NCBI GenBank assembly: GCA_902614905.1
Contig: CACMMN010000002.1
Location: 96,879 to 160,878, forward strand
Reading direction: 5' to 3'
From: an uncultured Pelagibacteraceae bacterium
Lineage (GTDB): Bacteria > Pseudomonadota > Alphaproteobacteria > Pelagibacterales > Pelagibacteraceae
DNA length: 64,000 bases
Shown here: one piece after another, positions 1 to 7,494 of the stretch
How the letters are laid out: each line of letters starts with the position of its first letter
Numbering within the stretch: the first letter of the stretch is position 1
Made by a program: the position numbers and the translations under genes
The notes under the pieces: generated by a model
What the model was told of the DNA's origin: nothing
Databases searched by the model: none
Seen by the model: the letters and a program-made list of their open reading frames with translations, nothing else

Positions 1-908
1 GGACCAGTTTTAATTGAAATAGATTTTAATTTTTTAGCTGGTGAAAGTATTATTGAATTTCCATTAATCGTAATTTTGTATCCAATTTTTTTAAGTATGT
101 TCAATTCTGTAAGTAAATAATTTGGGTTAATTTTTTTTACTTTAATTCTCCCATTAGTCATTGCGCCTACACATAAATAACTAAAGGCCTCAATTCTATC
201 TCCTATAATCGTATGGTCACCATTTACAAGCTCATCAACACCGCGAATTTTTAAAGATCTTTTTCCTATAAATTTAATATCTGCTCCAGAATTATTTAAG
301 AATTTAATTAAATCTTTTACTTCTGGTTCTATGGATATATTTTTAATTATATGGACACCTTTTATAAAAACCGATGCCATTATTAAATTTGAGCTACCAG
401 TAACAGTAATTTTTGGAAATTTAAAAATATTTCCTTTTAAACCCTTTTTTGACGAAATATTTACGTAACCTTTGCTAAGAGTATTATCTGCGCCAAGACT
501 TTTAAATCCTGAAAGATGCCAAGATGTATCTCTAATACCAAGGGCACAACCTCCTCCTAAGGCAACTCTAATTTTATTTTTTGGATATCTTGCTAACAAA
601 GGTCCCATAGTTAAAACTCCTGCCCGCATAGTAGAAACTAAATTATATGGAACAATTAGTTTATGTTTCTTTTTATTTGTAATTTTTATAGTTTTTTTTT
701 CTTTTATGAGTTCAACTTTTGAACCTAAAGATATAAGCAGATCTTTCATGGTTAAAACATCTTGCACAAAAGGGACATTTCTTAAAATGACTTTTTTCTT
801 AAATAATATTGATGCTGCCATTAGCGGAAGGCACGAATTTTTTGCACCACTGATATCTATTTCACTTTTAATAGCTCTATTAGGCCCACTAATTAAAAAT
901 CTTTTCAT
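1..908 (-). CDS. murA: UDP-N-acetylglucosamine 1-carboxyvinyltransferase, C-terminus cut by window
   Basis: MurA transfers enolpyruvate from PEP to UDP-GlcNAc, the first committed step of peptidoglycan synthesis in the cytosol. The gene begins at the ATG at 908-906 and runs off the left edge, leaving 302 of the roughly 420 residues usual for the family. The N-terminus MKRFLISGPNRAIKSEIDIS aligns well with known MurA proteins. Lys23 lies in SGAKNS and the catalytic Cys121 in GGGCALG. A Cys at this site, not Asp, is the form normally sensitive to fosfomycin. The start codon directly follows the dcd stop (TAG then ATG, no gap), so the two are very likely co-transcribed and translationally coupled. 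Identification is firm; only the C-terminal part is unseen. Confidence 0.95.
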   Translation of the reverse strand, partial: MKRFLISGPNRAIKSEIDISGAKNSCLPLMAASILFKKKVILRNVPFVQDVLTMKDLLISLGSKVELIKEKKTIKITNKKKHKLIVPYNLVSTMRAGVLTMGPLLARYPKNKIRVALGGGCALGIRDTSWHLSGFKSLGADNTLSKGYVNISSKKGLKGNIFKFPKITVTGSSNLIMASVFIKGVHIIKNISIEPEVKDLIKFLNNSGADIKFIGKRSLKIRGVDELVNGDHTIIGDRIEAFSYLCVGAMTNGRIKVKKINPNYLLTELNILKKIGYKITINGNSIILSPAKKLKSISIKTG

Positions 909-1460
909 CTATTTTGATTTTGCAAGAGTAATTCCAACTTGGCCCTGATATTTACCTTTTCTATCTGAATAAGAAACTTCTGGTTGATCTCCTTTAAAAA
1001 ATAATATTTGTGCAGCCCCACTGTTGGCATAAAGTTTTATAGAGTTACTTGTGTGATTAGAAAACTCTAAAACTAAATTTCCATGCCATCCTGCTTCTAA
1101 AACTGTTGGGGGAGTACCTAATCCACATCTAGCGTATGTTGATTTTGCAGTTACAAGTCCTGTAACATTTCTAGGCATTTTAAAATATTCTAAACTACTT
1201 GCTAACGCAAAAGAGTTTGGTGGTATTAATATGGATTCTTCTCCTTTTACCGTTATAAAATTATCTTCACTGAAATTTTTTGGATCAGCGGTAGCGCCTT
1301 TGATATTTGTGAATATCTTAAATTCAGCACCACACCTTAAATCATAACCAAAAGAGTTAAGACCATGGCTTATTCCTTTTGATATACTTTCTGAAACAAA
1401 AGGGCTGATCATATCTTCTTCTTTTGATAATTTTTTTATTTGTTTATCATTTAGTATCAT
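909..1460 (-). CDS. dcd: dCTP deaminase
   Basis: This 183-residue protein deaminates dCTP to dUTP, supplying dUMP for thymidylate synthesis. Family signatures are clear: KSTYARCGLG (about residues 106-115) with the conserved Ser and Arg, and VLEAGWHGN with the catalytic Glu122. The length fits the bacterial trimeric Dcd family (about 185-195 residues). A single-function dCTP deaminase is more likely than a bifunctional DCD-DUT, although these are hard to separate by eye. The start overlaps the end of a small basic ORF by 14 bases, and the stop abuts the murA start, so it sits in the middle of a tight minus-strand run. Confidence 0.95.
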   Translation of the reverse strand: MILNDKQIKKLSKEEDMISPFVSESISKGISHGLNSFGYDLRCGAEFKIFTNIKGATADPKNFSEDNFITVKGEESILIPPNSFALASSLEYFKMPRNVTGLVTAKSTYARCGLGTPPTVLEAGWHGNLVLEFSNHTSNSIKLYANSGAAQILFFKGDQPEVSYSDRKGKYQGQVGITLAKSK

Positions 1461-1557
1461 TTTTTTTTCTTGGCTTTTTGAAAATCTTTCTTTTTCTTAA
1501 ATTTTGACGTAATGCCCTCTCAAGATCAAGCTTTGTGGGCTTCCTTTTACTGTTCAT
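1447..1557 (-). CDS. small basic protein, 36 aa, unknown function
   Basis: A short ORF starts at the ATG at 1557-1555, encodes 36 residues beginning MNSKRKPTKLDLERALRQNL and ends in a TGA that lies inside the first codons of dcd. About a third of the residues are Lys or Arg, and the middle could form an amphipathic helix (LDLERALRQNLRKRK). It fills an otherwise empty 100-base gap in a gene-dense region and is read in the same direction as its neighbours, which supports its being real. No family could be assigned. A role in nucleic-acid or ribosome binding would be a guess from charge alone. Confidence 0.5.
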   Translation of the reverse strand: MNSKRKPTKLDLERALRQNLRKRKIFKKPRKKNDTK

Positions 1558-1562
1558 TTTAA

Positions 1563-1757
1563 TTATTTTTTTTCGGGATTTGTTAAGTGCTCTAAAGTTA
1601 CTACTTGATCTAAAGGAATTGTATCATCCTCTTTTTTATTTAAGCCGGACTTAAGTTGCTTTTTTGCTCTTTTTTCTGCAAGCTTTTTTTCTCTTTTAGC
1701 TTGCTTCTCCATAGCTTTAGCACCTCTTGTAGATTTGTAATCGTAATGAATTCCCAT
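1563..1757 (-). CDS. lysine-rich small protein, 64 aa, unknown function
   Basis: The protein begins MGIHYDYKSTRGAKAMEKQA. It has a highly charged Lys/Glu/Arg middle (about residues 15-38) likely to be a continuous helix, followed by a less charged tail with PLDQVVTLEHL. There is no signal peptide or membrane segment. It is the first gene of a minus-strand run toward the 36-aa ORF, dcd and murA, with only 5 bases to the next ORF. I do not recognise a characterised family. The ordered C-terminal motif and tight context argue for a real conserved small protein, not a chance ORF. Confidence 0.6.
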   Translation of the reverse strand: MGIHYDYKSTRGAKAMEKQAKREKKLAEKRAKKQLKSGLNKKEDDTIPLDQVVTLEHLTNPEKK

Positions 1758-1810
1758 AAATTTCCTAATCAGATTTATACTTTATTAAAAAAAAAAATTA
1801 AGGCAATAAT

Positions 1811-1839
1811 TTGAATAATTTTATTTTTTACACTATCTT
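1811..1839 (+). promoter_or_regulatory. putative sigma-70 promoter for tRNA-Thr
   Basis: TTGAAT (1811-1816) and TATCTT (1834-1839) are separated by exactly 17 bases. A start about 7 bases past the -10 falls near 1846, two bases before the tRNA. In such A+T-rich DNA chance matches are common, but the position and spacing fit well. Confidence 0.5.
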
Positions 1840-1847
1840 AAATGCAT

Positions 1848-1922
1848 GCCCTTGTAGTTTTAGTGTCAAAACAGGCCCTTGGTAAGGGTCAGTCATGAGT
1901 TAGATTCTCATCGAGGGCACCA
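1848..1922 (+). tRNA. tRNA-Thr (anticodon GGT), atypical D and T loops
   Basis: The cloverleaf is readable by eye. The acceptor stem is GCCCTTG/CGAGGGC with one G-U pair. The anticodon stem is GGCCC/GGGTC with one G-U pair, and its loop TTGGTAA carries anticodon GGT at 1881-1883. The T stem is ATGAG/CTCAT. The discriminator A and CCA are genomically encoded (1919-1922). Anticodon GGT reads ACC and ACU, hence threonine. The D arm (1857-1872) has a loop of TAGTGTCA without the usual GG pair, and the T loop is TTAGATT with A where C56 is normally invariant. The stems are intact and a promoter precedes it, so I call it a gene and not a pseudogene, but with an altered core. The variable region is short (4 bases). 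Confidence 0.8.
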
Positions 1923-1928
1923 TAGATT

Positions 1929-2645
1929 TTACTTATATAATTTCTTTTTTAAGAAAATACTAATTACGACTATTATTAGAAAGAATATTAAAGGTAAATA
2001 TATCTCCTTTGACGCGATAATTTCAAAAAATGAAGGAGGGGTTGTATTTGCTTTTATTATTTTTTCTAAACCGCTACCAATTGAAACTATTATAAATAAT
2101 TGTGGGATCATTCCTATTAATGTACCAAAAAAATAGTTTATAATTTTTACATTAAAAATTACTGGTAAGGTATTATGAATGAAAAAAGGTAAGCCTCCGA
2201 TAAATCTATAAATTAAAAAATATAAAAATTCGTTTTTCTTAAATAATTCTTTTAGAAAAACCATCTTATTCCCAAGTTTTTGTTGAATTAAATCTTTAAA
2301 AAAGAAAATAGCTATTAAATATAGAATTAAAGAACCTGCAGATAAGGATATTGCTATTAAAATCGTTCCAACCCATTTACCAAATATAAAACCAGACAAT
2401 AAAGCAACTGGTGAACCAAAACCAAGCAACAAAACCCATATGACAACAAATAAAAAAAATAAAGATAATAAAGCAAAGTAATTATTATTTTTTATTTTAG
2501 AAAAATAATTAATATTATTTTTAATGAATTCATAACTTGATAATTCTTGTAAAGAAAAATTGGCGAAAAAAAAATATAGGAATGTAGATACCAATATAAT
2601 ATATGAAATTCCTAAATAAATTTTTAATTTTTTTGTATTTTCCAT
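1929..2645 (-). CDS. VTT/SNARE-associated (DedA/TVP38-type) membrane protein
   Basis: An integral inner-membrane protein of 238 residues from the chosen start MENTKKLK (ATG at 2645-2643). The reading frame extends 20 residues further upstream, but that stretch looks non-coding and would leave little room for the rpmH promoter. It has about five or six hydrophobic segments. The central VTT-type region is recognisable: GFGSPVALLSGFIFG, then a later segment with YRFIGGLPFFIHN, the position of the conserved arginine of the TVP38/TMEM64 family. Related proteins act in membrane homeostasis and lipid scrambling or flipping; the substrate here is unknown. It stands alone between the tRNA and the divergent rpmH operon. 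Confidence 0.8.
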   Translation of the reverse strand: MENTKKLKIYLGISYIILVSTFLYFFFANFSLQELSSYEFIKNNINYFSKIKNNNYFALLSLFFLFVVIWVLLLGFGSPVALLSGFIFGKWVGTILIAISLSAGSLILYLIAIFFFKDLIQQKLGNKMVFLKELFKKNEFLYFLIYRFIGGLPFFIHNTLPVIFNVKIINYFFGTLIGMIPQLFIIVSIGSGLEKIIKANTTPPSFFEIIASKEIYLPLIFFLIIVVISIFLKKKLYK

Positions 2646-2729
2646 ATATAAAGTATTATAAAAATTTTCTGTACTTATACATATATATTTTCTATAACTA
2701 GCCAAAATTTTATAATTTAAATATTACCT

Positions 2730-2864
2730 ATGAAAAGAACTTATCAACCAAGTAGGCTTGTTAGAAAAAGGCGTCACGGCTTTAGATCAAAAATGAGAAC
2801 CAAAGGTGGTAGAAAACTGCTATCAAGGAGAAGGAAAAAAGGTAGAAAAAAACTAACCGTATAA
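2730..2864 (+). CDS. rpmH: 50S ribosomal protein L34
   Basis: A 44-residue highly basic protein, [20 protein letters not shown] at its N-terminus, ending KKLTV, which is a textbook L34. It heads the conserved rpmH-rnpA-yidD-yidC order. Its TAA shares a base with the ATG of rnpA (TAATG), so the two are translationally linked. A TATAAT at 2711-2716 could be its -10 element, but no good -35 is visible. Confidence 0.98.
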   Translation: MKRTYQPSRLVRKRRHGFRSKMRTKGGRKLLSRRRKKGRKKLTV

Positions 2865-3205
2865 TGGGTATTAAAATTTTAAGCCTTTCTAAAAACGAAG
2901 ATTTCAAAAAAGTTTTATCTGGTAAGAAAATAAATAATTATTATTCTACAATTTTTTTTAAAAAACTGACAAATAAAAGTAATAATAGATTAAATTTAAG
3001 TATTATTACTAAAAAAAAACTTGGAAGGGCTGTTCAAAGAAACAAAATTAAAAGAAGATTAAAAAATATAATTAATTATATTCTAAAATCTATAAAAATA
3101 AATTTAAAATATTCATACTTAATTATTGCTAAAAAAAATGTTTTAGATAGTAAGTACAGTAATATTAAAGAAACAATGCTTGTAGATTTTAAAAAAATTT
3201 TATGA
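2864..3205 (+). CDS. rnpA: ribonuclease P protein component
   Basis: The protein subunit of RNase P, which with the RNA subunit removes 5' leaders from pre-tRNAs. The 113-residue sequence contains the family's basic signature GRAVQRNKIKRRLKN (about residues 54-68). The N-terminal LSKNEDFKKVLSGKK also fits the family, which usually starts with a similar helix. It lies directly after rpmH with a one-base overlap and overlaps yidD by four bases (ATGA). Its lysine content is high even for RnpA, in keeping with the A+T-rich genome. Confidence 0.95.
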   Translation: MGIKILSLSKNEDFKKVLSGKKINNYYSTIFFKKLTNKSNNRLNLSIITKKKLGRAVQRNKIKRRLKNIINYILKSIKINLKYSYLIIAKKNVLDSKYSNIKETMLVDFKKIL

Positions 3206-3444
3206 TTAAATTTATTAATATTATACTAATAAAAATTATTAAATTATATCAATATCTAATTTCCCCGTTGCTAGGAAATAACTGTAGATATTTTCCATCT
3301 TGTTCAGATTACTTTATTGATTGTTTAAAAACTTATGGACCATTGAAAGGTTCTATTAAAGGGTTTCTTAGACTGATAACTTGCCACCCAATTAAATTTT
3401 TAGGTGGAGGAGAAGGTTACAGACCTTTAAAAAATAAAGAATAA
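3202..3444 (+). CDS. yidD: membrane protein insertion efficiency factor YidD
   Basis: An 80-residue small protein of the YidD (UPF0161) family, thought to assist YidC in inserting inner-membrane proteins. The hallmark spacing of cysteines is present in NNCRYFPSCSDY (about residues 25-36), followed by GPLKGSIKGFLRLITCHP. The N-terminus forms a hydrophobic or amphipathic helix. Its start overlaps the rnpA stop (ATGA) and yidC begins two bases after its stop, matching the universal gene order. Confidence 0.95.
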   Translation: MIKFINIILIKIIKLYQYLISPLLGNNCRYFPSCSDYFIDCLKTYGPLKGSIKGFLRLITCHPIKFLGGGEGYRPLKNKE

Positions 3445-3446
3445 TT

Positions 3447-5123
3447 ATGGATACAAAAAATATAATAGCCGCTATATCACTTAGTTTAGCTATAATAGTA
3501 ATATGGAGCTTATTTTTTCAACCATCACCGGAAGAAATAAAAAAAAGAAAAGAGAAAGAAAAAATTGTTAATAGTAGTGATGCTCCAAATATAGACACCA
3601 CTGAAAAAATTACCAATCTCTCAAGAGAAGAGGCATTAAAATTAGATGACAGATTTTATTTCGAAAATGAGAGCATTAAGGGCTCAATTTCATTAAAGGG
3701 CGCAACAATAGATGATTTAATTTTTAAAAAATATAAAACTCAACTTGATTCTGATCAATTCGTAACTTTATTAAATCCCAAATCAACTTCAAATGGTTAT
3801 TATGTTGAGTCTGGTTGGGCATCTAACAATAAAAATATAGATATTCCTGATAATAAAACAATTTGGAAAATTGAAGGTAATTCAAAACTTACACCAAATG
3901 ATGATGTGACTCTTATTTGGAAAAATAATCAGGGACTAACTTTTGAAAAGATTATAAAAATTGACAATCAATATTTATTCACCATAGAACAAAAAATTAA
4001 AAATAGTTCAGATAAGATTTATAGTTTTTACCCATACGCACAAATTATTAGAACTAAGATTCCAGAGATTATAGACTTTTTTATTTTACATGAGGGGCCT
4101 CTTGGAGTTTTAGATGATCAACTGATCGAAAAAGATTACAAAGACATTTTGGACAAGAAATATTCAAAAAATGCTAATAATGGATTTTTAGGAATAACTG
4201 ATAAATATTGGTTAACAAGTATAATTCCGCAAAAAAATAAAAAATTTAGAGCTGACTTTGAATATAATGAAAAATTTAAAGTAAACTACATAGAAACAGA
4301 CTCCTATGACTCTAAACCAAATGCCCAAATTAGTAATATTGTTAATGTGGTTGTTGCAGCAAAAGAAGTAAATGTTATTGATGGTTACAATGAGAGCTTA
4401 GGTCTTAAAAAGTTTGATCTTGTAATTGATTGGGGTTGGTTTTATTGGATAGTAAAACCTCTGTTTTTTTTAAATGATTATTTCTTTAAACTCGCAGGTA
4501 ATTATGGGATCGCGATAATACTAATAACTGTCTGTCTAAGATTAGCATTTTTTCCATTAAATAATTATGCCTTTAAATCAATGAGCCGTATGAAGTTAGT
4601 TCAGCCTGAGATGGCTCGTCTAAAAGAAATTCATAAAGACGATAAAATGAAATTACAACAGGCAATGATGCAACTATATAAGAAAGAAGGCATTAACCCA
4701 GTATCAGGCTGTTTGCCAATTTTGATTTCTATACCCTTCTTCTTTGCAATTTACAAAATGTTATTTGTAACAATTGAAATGAGACATCAACCATTTTTTG
4801 GATGGATAAAAGATTTATCTGAAAAGGACCCAACTTCAATTTTTAATTTATTTGGTTTAATTCCATGGGATCCACCATCTTTCATGATTATTGGGGCTCT
4901 TCCCGTAATGATGGGTTTTACAATGTGGCTGCAGCAGAAACTAAATCCAGCCCCTCAGGACGAAATACAAAAAAAAATTTTTATGTTCTTTCCATTATTT
5001 TTAACAATAATTTTAGCTCCTTTTCCATCTGGACTTGTGCTGTATTGGACCGCAAACAATATTCTTACTATGGCTCAACAGTACGTAATTATGAAAAGAA
5101 CTACTGTTAAAACTGCCTCTTAA
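3447..5123 (+). CDS. yidC: membrane protein insertase YidC
   Basis: YidC inserts and folds inner-membrane proteins, alone or with SecYEG. The 558-residue protein has an N-terminal membrane helix (about residues 5-22), a charged linker, the large periplasmic P1 beta domain (about 50-330) and the conserved C-terminal five-helix core. The core starts near GWFYWIVKPLFF. CLRLAFFPLN holds the arginine of the hydrophilic groove and is followed by the cytoplasmic helical hairpin (about PEMARLKEIHKDDKMKLQQA). GINPVSGCLPILISIPFF is the next conserved block. Length matches Gram-negative YidC. Its TAA directly precedes the argB ATG. Confidence 0.97.
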   Translation: MDTKNIIAAISLSLAIIVIWSLFFQPSPEEIKKRKEKEKIVNSSDAPNIDTTEKITNLSREEALKLDDRFYFENESIKGSISLKGATIDDLIFKKYKTQLDSDQFVTLLNPKSTSNGYYVESGWASNNKNIDIPDNKTIWKIEGNSKLTPNDDVTLIWKNNQGLTFEKIIKIDNQYLFTIEQKIKNSSDKIYSFYPYAQIIRTKIPEIIDFFILHEGPLGVLDDQLIEKDYKDILDKKYSKNANNGFLGITDKYWLTSIIPQKNKKFRADFEYNEKFKVNYIETDSYDSKPNAQISNIVNVVVAAKEVNVIDGYNESLGLKKFDLVIDWGWFYWIVKPLFFLNDYFFKLAGNYGIAIILITVCLRLAFFPLNNYAFKSMSRMKLVQPEMARLKEIHKDDKMKLQQAMMQLYKKEGINPVSGCLPILISIPFFFAIYKMLFVTIEMRHQPFFGWIKDLSEKDPTSIFNLFGLIPWDPPSFMIIGALPVMMGFTMWLQQKLNPAPQDEIQKKIFMFFPLFLTIILAPFPSGLVLYWTANNILTMAQQYVIMKRTTVKTAS

Positions 5124-5972
5124 ATGGAACTAGAAAAAATTTTACCAAAAGATGGTCCTCCTATTGAGGAAGTTCACAAATACGTTCAGAAATATAAAAA
5201 TGAATTAATAGTAATAAAATACGGCGGTAACGTATTTATCGATAGAGAAATTTTTAATAATTTTATATCTGATTTAAAAATATTAAACGAGTTAGGACTT
5301 TCTGTTATTGTAGTACACGGTGGAGGTCCTAGAATAAAAAGAGAATTAGATAAATCAAACATTAAATCAAAGTTTATAAGAGGTTTGAGGGTAACCGACA
5401 AAAAAATCATAAATATTGTAGAAAATGTTCTTATAGATTTTAATAATGATATTGTTAAATCATTAGAAGAAAAAGGGACAAAAGGAGTTCCAATTAATAC
5501 AAAAAATAACAATGTTATTCATGTTGATCCAGAGTCAAGTGAATTAGGTTTTGTTGGTGTGCCTAAAAAAATTGAACATAATGTTATTAATAAAATATTA
5601 AATGAAAATTTTATTCCTGTAATTTCTCCTTTAGGATTAGGAAAAGATCTAAAAACTTATAATATAAACGGAGACACTGCTGCAGGTGCAATAGCTAAAT
5701 CGCTTAAATCAAGAAGATTGCTTTTAATGACTAATGTAGAGGGAGTTTTAGACAAAAATAAAAAGCTAATACAAGAAATTTCCTCTTCCAAAATTTTAGA
5801 GATGATCAAAGATGAAACAATAACCGAGGGGATGATACCAAAGATTAATACATGTTTAGACGCTATTAACAACGGAGTAACCGCTGTTGCAATAATTGAT
5901 GGTAGGAAAAAACATTCAATTTTATTTGAAATTTTTTCGGATAAAGGATCAGGTACTTTAATCAGAAAATGA
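5124..5972 (+). CDS. argB: acetylglutamate kinase
   Basis: ArgB phosphorylates N-acetylglutamate, the second step of arginine synthesis, in the cytosol. Of 282 residues, the amino-acid-kinase signature begins at VIKYGGNVF (about residues 31-39) and VVHGGGPRIKREL (about 62-74). NGDTAAGAIAKSL and TEGMIPKINTCLDAI near the C-terminus are typical of ArgB. The start codon follows the yidC stop without a gap. In many alphaproteobacteria engB/ysxC lies between yidC and argB; it is absent here. The end overlaps the next gene by ATGA. Confidence 0.96.
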   Translation: MELEKILPKDGPPIEEVHKYVQKYKNELIVIKYGGNVFIDREIFNNFISDLKILNELGLSVIVVHGGGPRIKRELDKSNIKSKFIRGLRVTDKKIINIVENVLIDFNNDIVKSLEEKGTKGVPINTKNNNVIHVDPESSELGFVGVPKKIEHNVINKILNENFIPVISPLGLGKDLKTYNINGDTAAGAIAKSLKSRRLLLMTNVEGVLDKNKKLIQEISSSKILEMIKDETITEGMIPKINTCLDAINNGVTAVAIIDGRKKHSILFEIFSDKGSGTLIRK

Positions 5973-6661
5973 AAGATTTTAAAAAAATGAAATATCTATT
6001 ATTAGATCTTGATGGAGTATGTTACGGAAAACATAATAATTATTCATTAGAAAAAGTATTTGGCCAAGTATCCAATCGTATGACACAATTTATTTCAGAA
6101 AGACTTAAAATAAATCGAGATGAAGCTAAAAAATTACAAACTGATTATTTTTACAAGTATAACACAAGTTTAAATGGGCTCATGATACATCATGATATAC
6201 CACCTCAAGAATTTTTGAAATATGTACACACAATCGATCTCTCCTTTATGAAAGAAGATAAAATTATGAGAGATGAATTGATTAATTTAGATATGGAGAA
6301 GTTTATTTTCACTAACGGGAGTGCTGAACACGCTGAAAATATATTATCACACCTTGGAGTATATGATCTTTTTGGGAGAGATAAAGTATTTGATATTCAA
6401 GATGCTGGATATGTCCCAAAACCTGAGGCAAAGACTTTTGATCTAATGCTCAATAAATTTAAGATAAATCCAAAAGAAACGATTTATATTGAAGATATTG
6501 CGAAAAATTTAAGTATTGGTCACGAAAGAGGATGCTATACAGTTTGGCTAATTAATGATGAGTATTTTGGCAAGATAGACTCTAATAAAGATTATATTTC
6601 TCATAAAATCGAAAATCTGTCTTTATTTCTTAAAGAAATAAGGCTATTAAAAAACAAGTAA
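5969..6661 (+). CDS. HAD-superfamily hydrolase, pyrimidine 5'-nucleotidase-like
   Basis: A 230-residue HAD hydrolase. Motif I is LLLDLDGVCYG with the nucleophile Asp13 and general acid Asp15. Motif II is IFTNGS (about residues 111-116), motif III includes the Lys of VPKPEAKTF, and motif IV is YIEDIAKN. The helical cap and the short spacing resemble the SDT1/PyrE-like pyrimidine 5'-nucleotidases, which commonly sit between argB and dapD in alphaproteobacteria. The true substrate is not known from sequence. It overlaps argB by four bases and dapD starts three bases after its stop. A start six codons further on is possible. Confidence 0.85.
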   Translation: MKDFKKMKYLLLDLDGVCYGKHNNYSLEKVFGQVSNRMTQFISERLKINRDEAKKLQTDYFYKYNTSLNGLMIHHDIPPQEFLKYVHTIDLSFMKEDKIMRDELINLDMEKFIFTNGSAEHAENILSHLGVYDLFGRDKVFDIQDAGYVPKPEAKTFDLMLNKFKINPKETIYIEDIAKNLSIGHERGCYTVWLINDEYFGKIDSNKDYISHKIENLSLFLKEIRLLKNK

Positions 6662-6664
6662 ATT

Positions 6665-7492
6665 ATGTCTTTAGAAAAAATTATTAACGATGCCTGGGAA
6701 ATTAAGGATCAAATTAGCCCTAGCTCAGATCCAAAGCTTAAAGATGCAATTAATCAAATAATTGCAGACTTGGATAGCGGAAAAGTTAGAGCTGCTGAAA
6801 AAATAAATGGTCAATGGATTGCTCACCAACACATTAAGAAAGCAATAATGCTTAGTTTTAGAATATATCCAATGGAAAATTTAAATGGTCCTTATAGTAG
6901 TTGGTATGACAAAGCTCACCTGTTAAAAGGTAAAACTGCTGGATGGTCTAAAGAAGATCATGAAAAAGCTGGCTTTAGAATGGTTCCTAATTCTCCAGTT
7001 AGAAAAGGATCTTTTGTTGGGAAAAATGCTGTATTAATGCCTTGCTATGTAAACATAGGTGCATACATTGATGAAGGCACAATGATAGACACCTTCGCAA
7101 GAGCTGGCAGTTGTTGTCAAATTGGAAAAAATTGTCATATATCCGCAGGGTCTGGAGTTGGTGGAGTTTTGGAACCGGCTCAAGCGTTGCCTACAATTAT
7201 TGAAGATAACGTTTTTTTAGGTGCAATGTCCGAAGTAGTTGAAGGAGTAATCGTTGGTGAAGGATCAGTTTTGAGCATGGGAATGTACATTGGTCAATCA
7301 ACTAAAATTGTAGATCGGAAGTCAGGAAAAATATCTTATGGTAAAATACCTCCTTACTCAGTTGTTGTACCAGGAACCTTACCAGATAAAAATAATTCGT
7401 CAGCTGCATCGCTATACTGCGCAGTAATAATTAAACAAGTTGATGAAAAAACAAGATCTAAAACTTCGGTAAACGATCTTTTAAGAGAATAA
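6665..7492 (+). CDS. dapD: tetrahydrodipicolinate N-succinyltransferase
   Basis: DapD adds succinyl from succinyl-CoA to tetrahydrodipicolinate in the succinylase branch of lysine and meso-diaminopimelate synthesis. Its 275 residues match the E. coli enzyme length. An N-terminal helical region is followed by hexapeptide-repeat left-handed beta helix sequence (about residues 105-230), including VNIGAYIDEGTMIDTFARAG and GSGVGGVLEP. The C-terminal PPYSVVVPGTLP is family-typical. dapE follows after two bases, giving two steps of one pathway in one operon. Confidence 0.97.
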   Translation: MSLEKIINDAWEIKDQISPSSDPKLKDAINQIIADLDSGKVRAAEKINGQWIAHQHIKKAIMLSFRIYPMENLNGPYSSWYDKAHLLKGKTAGWSKEDHEKAGFRMVPNSPVRKGSFVGKNAVLMPCYVNIGAYIDEGTMIDTFARAGSCCQIGKNCHISAGSGVGGVLEPAQALPTIIEDNVFLGAMSEVVEGVIVGEGSVLSMGMYIGQSTKIVDRKSGKISYGKIPPYSVVVPGTLPDKNNSSAASLYCAVIIKQVDEKTRSKTSVNDLLRE

Positions 7493-7494
7493 AA

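Noticed and set aside
472..948. A 158-residue plus-strand open frame
   Set aside because: It is antisense to murA and dcd, whose identities are certain. Its sequence shows no family and it uses long hydrophobic stretches typical of antisense frames in A+T-rich DNA.
1848..1928. Integration site of a mobile element at tRNA-Thr
   Set aside because: No integrase, duplicated tRNA end or phage gene occurs nearby.
2646..2730. Possible replication origin or DnaA boxes near rpmH
   Set aside because: rpmH borders the origin in some bacteria, but no DnaA-box-like sequence (TTATCCACA) or dnaA gene is seen here.
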